In this document: one piece after another, positions 59,467-64,000 of the stretch
Position numbering within the stretch: the first letter of the stretch is position 1
How the letters are laid out: the number at the start of each line of letters is the position of its first letter
NCBI RefSeq assembly: GCF_963666145.1
Contig: NZ_OY762614.1
Span: forward strand, 4,020,501-4,084,500
Direction of reading: 5' to 3'
From: an uncultured Desulfobacter sp.
GTDB taxonomy: Bacteria; Desulfobacterota; Desulfobacteria; Desulfobacterales; Desulfobacteraceae
DNA: 64,000 nt
Translations under genes and position numbers: made by a program
Notes under the pieces: model-generated
The model's input: only the letters and a program-made list of their open reading frames with translations
Told to the model about the DNA's origin: nothing
Databases searched by the model: none

Positions 59467-62400
59467 ATGAAACACCAATTGTTATGTCTATTGTGTCTAA
59501 TCGTATGGGCATCGTGTGCCTTTGCCGAAGATGTCGATATTTACGGTGTATCGGAGATTGACCTTAAACCAAATGTGCTCATTATTCTGGATAATTCCGG
59601 AAGTATGGCGACAGAAGATGTGGCCAGTAACCAGAGTAATGATTATGATCCTAGTACCACCTATTCTGGTTCGTACGGCACCTCTAAGGTTTATTACAAC
59701 GATAAAGGCTCATGGAAATACTATTTTGACAACATCAACTCAAGTGATTGGGGATGCACCACAGCTCAAACGGTCCTTCTGAGTGAAGGATACTGGACCG
59801 GTAAACTGAATAAAGGGAAAAAAAGCAATATCGTAACTTGTTCTAACAAAGGTTCTCTTAGAGATTACGCCCTGGGCAACTTTCTCAATTTTTCAGGGGG
59901 AGGCGCAGACCGCACGCGTATGGAAGTGGCCAAAGAAGTCGTTGCCAATCTGATTTATGACAACTACGATAATGTCTCCTTCGGGCTGATGGCGTTTAAT
60001 GAAGATAGTGCTTACCCCTACTATACCTATAACGGCTACAGTGACTCTTATGGCAACGGCGGCTATATTGTTGCCGAATGCGGGGCATCCTTGAATACCC
60101 TGATCGGCAATTATAATCCGGACACCGATGCCATGGCAGATTCGCCTCAATCCGATTATGGGGCCGTTGGTCTGTTGGAGTCAAAGACGAACACCCCCCT
60201 TGCCGAAACCCTGGGTGAAGCCGGGCTCTATTTTGCCGGGAAACATAGTTGGTTCAATTCCACAAAAGACGGTTACCCACTGGGCCACTACAGCTCTTCC
60301 TGTACGGATAGCAATTTATCCTGCCAGAGTTACAGTAATGCCAGTCCCATTGAGTATCGCTGCCAGAAAAATTATATCGTTTTGGTCACCGATGGTGCCC
60401 CTACTCAGGATGACGACAAGTTCCCTAACTTTAACTACATCCTTAATGAAAAGCTGACAGAAAGCGCTACCGACGGCAACAGCAGTTATTTGGATGATAT
60501 TGCGGATTTCCTTAGCCACAACGATGTCCGGTCGGATCTTGGAGATACGGGCGACTTTGAGGATCAAACCATTACCACCTATACCATTGGTTTTACAACG
60601 CAGCTGGCTCTGCTTGAAACAACAGCTGAACGCGGCGGTGGTGAATACTATCAGGCGACTAATGCGGCAGAACTTGGCGTGGCCTTGACCAGCATTATCA
60701 AAGCCATTTCGGAACAGAATGAAGTCTTTACTGCCGCGGCAGTTCCGGTCAGCCGCGCAAATAAAGCCTATGCCGGCAACTACGTCTATTACGGTTTGTT
60801 CCAGCCAACCAACAGTGGTAACTGGTACGGCAACCTGAAAAAATACGGTATAACCGATGACGGGGAAATTCAGGACAAGAACGGTAATCCAATCGAGAGC
60901 GGCGGAACGGTTGCCAATAACGCCGTCTCATACTGGAGTAATACCGCAGATGGGCCATCGGTGACCAAGGGCGGTGCCGGTGAAATTTTGAAAGATCGGG
61001 AGACGGATCGGAATGTCTACACCTATACCGAAACAACTGATGGTGATGGCACCTTGATCACGACCTTAACAAAGACAGAAAATCTGTTTGTCTCCACCAA
61101 TAGCACTCTGACGGACGGCTCTTATACCGGCTTGGACACCAATGTTATTGATGCGGTGCGTACCGGGGTGGCGGAAGATTGGCCATTGGGAAGTTTGCTC
61201 CACTCCCAACCACTGGTCGTGCATTATGATACAAATAACGATGGTACTGAAGATCATTCCATGGTCTATGCCGGTGCCAATGATGGCATGCTGCACTGTT
61301 TTGATGACGACGACGGTGAAGAGTTGTGGGGTTTTATCCCCCAAGACCTCCTGGATTACCTGAGTTCGCTGGAATCGCCAACCCGCCTGGAATATTTCGT
61401 TGACGGGACACCGGTATATTACCACTATGATCATGATGACAACACCGGTACCGCGGACAAGAAACTTTTGATCTTTGGTGAACGGCGCGGCGGCTATAGC
61501 TACACGGCCCTGGATATCAGCAGCTACACCGCGCCGGCATTTCAATACAGCATTGATCGCGATATTCTGGGGTCGGGTCAGGAACAGCTCGGGCAGTCCT
61601 GGGCGGCTCCCCAGACTCTTGAAATGTATTACTATGACAATAAGGGCACTTCAATAGACACCGATGATGACACCTATACCAAGGATGTTTTTCTTATGGC
61701 AGGCGGCTATGATACCAATCAGGATGCACTCCCCACAGACGCAACCCCACCGAATGCAAGCGACGATGTTGGGCGGGTAGTCTATGCTGTCGATGCGCAG
61801 ACCGGCACCCTGTTCAACAATTTTTTGTTCAGTCATGATAACTACAGCGCCATGACTCATTCCATTATCGCGGTTTCGGGGTTTGAAAATCCCAAAAGCA
61901 CTACCACTACCAGGGTCTACGCCGGGGACATGAACGGTAATCTATTCGCCTTTCGGGATGATATCTTCCACCGGAATATCTCCAGTGGTCTGGCCTCTAA
62001 TTTTGGTGGCCTCTACGACGGCCAGGAAGACGGCTCCTGGGGCCAAAAATTAAAACTGTACTCTGTCGCGGGACGAAAGATCTGGTATGCTCCCAACATT
62101 GTCAATGATTATTTCCTTGTGGATTTTACCTATCCGGCCGGAGAACTTAATGAAACCCAAGATGTTGTCGTTTCCAAAAAACGCGTTGGGGATTATGTCT
62201 TTTTCGGGACGGGAGATCGGGCACATCCCGAACGAAAAGATTTGCTTAACGGATTTTATGCCATCAAAAACAACTGGCAATGGTCCGGTGAATCGCCCAC
62301 AATTGTCGAAGCTTACATCGACACCAATACCGGAAAGGTCAGGGCAAAGAGTGACAATGCTGTTATTGTCGATTGGGATGACGCCACAGATGATACAGAA

Positions 62401-62949
62401 CTGTATATCCTTGATGTGACCGAGGATCTTATCCAAAATGATGAGACAGATACGGATGTCAGCCAAAAAATTACTGGTTATGTAAAAAATGCGATCCACC
62501 ATAAAAACAACCGAGGTTGGTTTATTTATTTTGAAGAGGAAAACGGCAGTCAGGTGGGTGAAAAGGTGGCCTCCTCACCGTTGATCTATGACGGTGTAAT
62601 CTATTTTTCAACCTATGTTCCAGATGATGATGATGAGGAAGAGGATGTCAGTGAAGATCCATGCGCTGTTTCCGGGGCCGGAGGTAATGGCTATCTTTAT
62701 GCTCTCGGTTATGAGTACGGGGAGGCTGCCGCTAATTTTGATACCGAGAATGATGAGGAAGGTGACGATGAAGAAGAAGTCTTGAGGCGATCGGATCGTC
62801 GTAAGAAATTAAAAAGTAAGGGGATTCCACCCCAGCCGGTTCTTGTTATTCATGAAGGGAAACCAACAATTATTACCGGCTTTGAAACAACCGATCCAGT
62901 AACCCCGGTAGGCCTGGAAAGAACATTTTGGCGTCAACTTAACAACTAA
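59467..62949 (+). CDS. pilY1: PilY1-type pilus tip adhesin
   Basis: 1160 residues from ATG 59467 (AGGAGG 7 bp upstream). Signal peptide ending CAFA-ED. An N-terminal von Willebrand A domain with the metal site DNSGS (42-46) runs to about 430. The C-terminal PilY1 propeller (about 560-1110) contains a calcium-type loop DTNNDGTED at 588-596 and repeats such as VYAGANDGMLHCFDDDDGEELWGFIP and VYAGDMNGNLFAF. Very acidic and lysine-rich stretches end the protein (DDDDEEEDVSED; EGDDEEEVLRRSDRRKKLKSK). It binds surfaces and controls pilus extension in relatives. Confidence 0.94.
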   Translation: MKHQLLCLLCLIVWASCAFAEDVDIYGVSEIDLKPNVLIILDNSGSMATEDVASNQSNDYDPSTTYSGSYGTSKVYYNDKGSWKYYFDNINSSDWGCTTAQTVLLSEGYWTGKLNKGKKSNIVTCSNKGSLRDYALGNFLNFSGGGADRTRMEVAKEVVANLIYDNYDNVSFGLMAFNEDSAYPYYTYNGYSDSYGNGGYIVAECGASLNTLIGNYNPDTDAMADSPQSDYGAVGLLESKTNTPLAETLGEAGLYFAGKHSWFNSTKDGYPLGHYSSSCTDSNLSCQSYSNASPIEYRCQKNYIVLVTDGAPTQDDDKFPNFNYILNEKLTESATDGNSSYLDDIADFLSHNDVRSDLGDTGDFEDQTITTYTIGFTTQLALLETTAERGGGEYYQATNAAELGVALTSIIKAISEQNEVFTAAAVPVSRANKAYAGNYVYYGLFQPTNSGNWYGNLKKYGITDDGEIQDKNGNPIESGGTVANNAVSYWSNTADGPSVTKGGAGEILKDRETDRNVYTYTETTDGDGTLITTLTKTENLFVSTNSTLTDGSYTGLDTNVIDAVRTGVAEDWPLGSLLHSQPLVVHYDTNNDGTEDHSMVYAGANDGMLHCFDDDDGEELWGFIPQDLLDYLSSLESPTRLEYFVDGTPVYYHYDHDDNTGTADKKLLIFGERRGGYSYTALDISSYTAPAFQYSIDRDILGSGQEQLGQSWAAPQTLEMYYYDNKGTSIDTDDDTYTKDVFLMAGGYDTNQDALPTDATPPNASDDVGRVVYAVDAQTGTLFNNFLFSHDNYSAMTHSIIAVSGFENPKSTTTTRVYAGDMNGNLFAFRDDIFHRNISSGLASNFGGLYDGQEDGSWGQKLKLYSVAGRKIWYAPNIVNDYFLVDFTYPAGELNETQDVVVSKKRVGDYVFFGTGDRAHPERKDLLNGFYAIKNNWQWSGESPTIVEAYIDTNTGKVRAKSDNAVIVDWDDATDDTELYILDVTEDLIQNDETDTDVSQKITGYVKNAIHHKNNRGWFIYFEEENGSQVGEKVASSPLIYDGVIYFSTYVPDDDDEEEDVSEDPCAVSGAGGNGYLYALGYEYGEAAANFDTENDEEGDDEEEVLRRSDRRKKLKSKGIPPQPVLVIHEGKPTIITGFETTDPVTPVGLERTFWRQLNN

Positions 62950-63017
62950 CAATCATGGGGTGACGCTTAATTCATGATAAAATTTGTAATCGGTAACAAT
63001 TTAATATGAGGTCTTTT

Positions 63018-63386
63018 ATGAATACCAGCTTCCTGAAGGTTTTTTTGTTGAAAAGAACAATTCCTTTGATTGTGTTTTCCTTGGTTATTTTTAACGGAAT
63101 GTGTGGCATGGGTATAGCTGCCGAAGATGAATCTGTTCCTATTAAATTTAAAGCCAAAGTGATGGCCATTGATTTGATTAATAACATAGTGGTCATCGCT
63201 GAACAAAAGTTTAAACTTGTATCTCATCGGGATAAACACGGAAAAAAAGTTTGGGATACGCGTTTCTTAGATAAAGAAGGGAATCAAATTTCCCCGGATC
63301 AGATCGAGAAAAGAGACCGAGTCTTGGTGCATGGAAAGAATGATAGCGGAACGATTATTGCTGAAGAAGTAATTCTACTTGAATGA
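63018..63386 (+). CDS. Small secreted protein after pilY1, unknown
   Basis: 122 residues from ATG 63018, preferred over 63006 because GAGG lies 6 bp before it. A hydrophobic stretch (TIPLIVFSLVIFNGMCGMGIAA) gives a signal peptide ending near AA-ED. The mature 88 residues form short beta strands (IKFKAKVMAIDLINNIVVIAEQKFKLV ... DRVLVHGKNDSGTIIAEEVILLE), an OB-like barrel. It lies 68 bp after pilY1 in the same direction, so it may assist pilus assembly. No named family recognised. Confidence 0.7.
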   Translation: MNTSFLKVFLLKRTIPLIVFSLVIFNGMCGMGIAAEDESVPIKFKAKVMAIDLINNIVVIAEQKFKLVSHRDKHGKKVWDTRFLDKEGNQISPDQIEKRDRVLVHGKNDSGTIIAEEVILLE

Positions 63387-63440
63387 GAATCCGCCTTCCA
63401 GTAATGGCTTGAATTGGAATGCTTATTTACTGTGAATGCT

Positions 63441-63509
63441 ACCCATTGACAAAAAAATTAGTTTTAAAGTTAACCCATTGACAGAACCTTTTGAATTAAG
63501 TATTTGACA
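63441..63509 (+). promoter_or_regulatory. Repeated TTGACA boxes before the TPP riboswitch
   Basis: ACCCATTGACA occurs at 63441-63451 and again at 63473-63483 (32 bp apart), and a third TTGACA at 63504-63509. TATAGT at 63511-63516 is a possible -10, but the spacing to a TTGACA is not ideal for any pair, so the true promoter is not settled. Confidence 0.4.
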
Positions 63510-63518
63510 ATATAGTTG

Positions 63519-63613
63519 ATCACGGGGGTGCTTTCGTAAAAGCTGAGAGAAGTTGGCTCAAGACTTCAACCCTTGGAACCTGATCCGGTTAGTACCGGCG
63601 TAGGGAAAGTGAT
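63519..63613 (+). ncRNA. TPP riboswitch (thi-box)
   Basis: The conserved bases GCTGAGAGA and ACCCTTGGAACCTGATC, CGGTTAGTACCGGCGTAGG GAAAGT are all present; helix P1 is ATCAC/GTGAT. It lies 93 bp before thiC and should lower its expression when thiamine diphosphate binds. A translational or transcriptional mode cannot be told, as no clear terminator stem is seen. Confidence 0.96.
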
Positions 63614-63706
63614 TGAAGCTTGGCATTTTGCCATACCTCATATCCCCGGTCCTTCCGTTTCAGTTTCCTTTCCAAAAAAAATAGATGCAAAACAGGAGAT
63701 GTATAC

Positions 63707-64000
63707 ATGTCACAGTCATATACGACTCAGATGGATGCAGCCAGGAAAGGTATTCTTACCCCTCAGATGGAGCAGGTGCTCGCCAATGAATCCATTTCAA
63801 AAGAAGAACTAATGGAAGGACTTGCCCAGGGTCGCATTGCCATCCCTGCCAATAGACATCATTTAAATCTGAAAGCGGCAGGCGTGGGAAAAGGGCTTAA
63901 AACTAAAATTAACGTCAATTTAGGCGTATCCAAGGATGTCTGCTGTTTTGATTCGGAAATAAATAAAGCGCAGTTGGCCGTCGATTATCAGGCTGATGCC
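63707..64000 (+). CDS. thiC: Phosphomethylpyrimidine synthase ThiC, 3' part missing
   Basis: First 98 residues of ThiC, which makes the thiamine pyrimidine from aminoimidazole ribotide by radical SAM chemistry. MSQSYTTQMDAARKGILTPQ, then GRIAIPANRHHLNLKAAGVGKGLKTKINVNLG and DVCCFDSEINKAQLAVDYQADA match the N-terminal region. AGGAG lies 9 bp before the ATG. It is preceded by the TPP riboswitch. The gene leaves the window at its right edge. Confidence 0.95.
   Translation, partial: MSQSYTTQMDAARKGILTPQMEQVLANESISKEELMEGLAQGRIAIPANRHHLNLKAAGVGKGLKTKINVNLGVSKDVCCFDSEINKAQLAVDYQADA

Noticed and set aside
1..64000. CRISPR arrays, rRNA genes, prophage
   Set aside because: No regularly spaced repeats, rRNA-like sequence or phage structural genes were seen.

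Overview
The window reads as a chromosomal segment of a Gram-negative, mesophilic sulfate reducer of the Desulfobacterota, most like the Desulfobacteraceae. This is an inference from gene content, because no sulfate-reduction genes or rRNA lie in the window. Evidence for it: the siroheme-dependent (alternative) heme genes ahbC-hemB-ahbD; a DUF39 homocysteine-biosynthesis protein; LPS genes (kdsA, kdsC, lptABC); an rpoN-hpf-ptsN-rapZ-EIIA(Man) block; and a short Geobacter-like type IV pilin.

Layout. 1-4892 (minus): a sucrose operon, sps-spp-fructokinase-amylosucrase (the last cut by the window edge), probably for sucrose as compatible solute and reserve. 5384-15483: an outer-membrane export-like set (beta-barrel protein, LolD-like ATPase, two FtsX-type permeases, LolA-like protein, all minus). 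It is split by a plus-strand histidine kinase and a REC-REC-GGDEF regulator. Two inverted copies of a ~100 bp palindromic repeat flank part of this region. 15987-16319: a small secreted Pro/His/Arg-rich repeat protein. 16547-21798 (minus): a 58-residue cysteine protein, a ClpX-like unfoldase, ahbC, hemB and ahbD, translationally coupled from the unfoldase onward. 21848-24034: tRNA-Leu(GAG), secG, tpiA, gap. 24099-31055: EIIA(Man), rapZ, ptsN, hpf, rpoN, lptB, lptA, lptC, kdsC, kdsA. 31230-36789 (plus): M23 peptidase, DUF39 protein, lepB, pyrB, pyrC.

36800-38110 is an accessory patch: a third copy of the palindromic repeat, a decayed fragment of a pilR-like gene, and a toxin-antitoxin pair whose toxin carries a nonsense codon. 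From 38145 onward the window is largely type IV pilus and surface polysaccharide: pilR; a four-gene ABC exporter/glycosyltransferase operon; a short aromatic-rich pilin (59 mature residues) with a candidate sigma-54 promoter and a secreted PilA-C-like partner; then decaprenyl-phosphate phosphoribosyltransferase-like UbiA, Wzm/Wzt, galactofuranosyltransferase-like GT2 enzymes, UDP-galactopyranose mutase, a GT4 and a GT9. An intact ISKra4-family insertion sequence (8-bp target duplication, probable -1 frameshift) separates this from the minor-pilin operon fimU-pilW-pilV-pilX-pilY1. The window ends in a TPP riboswitch and the start of thiC.

The most interesting themes are: (1) the short pilin with its partner, PilR and the adjacent exporter, resembling the Geobacter pilA locus; (2) a furanose-glycan cluster using the same enzyme set as mycobacterial galactan/arabinan synthesis; (3) a ClpX paralogue coupled to the alternative heme pathway; (4) two genes recovered by hand-translation, the 58-aa cysteine protein and the edge-truncated amylosucrase.
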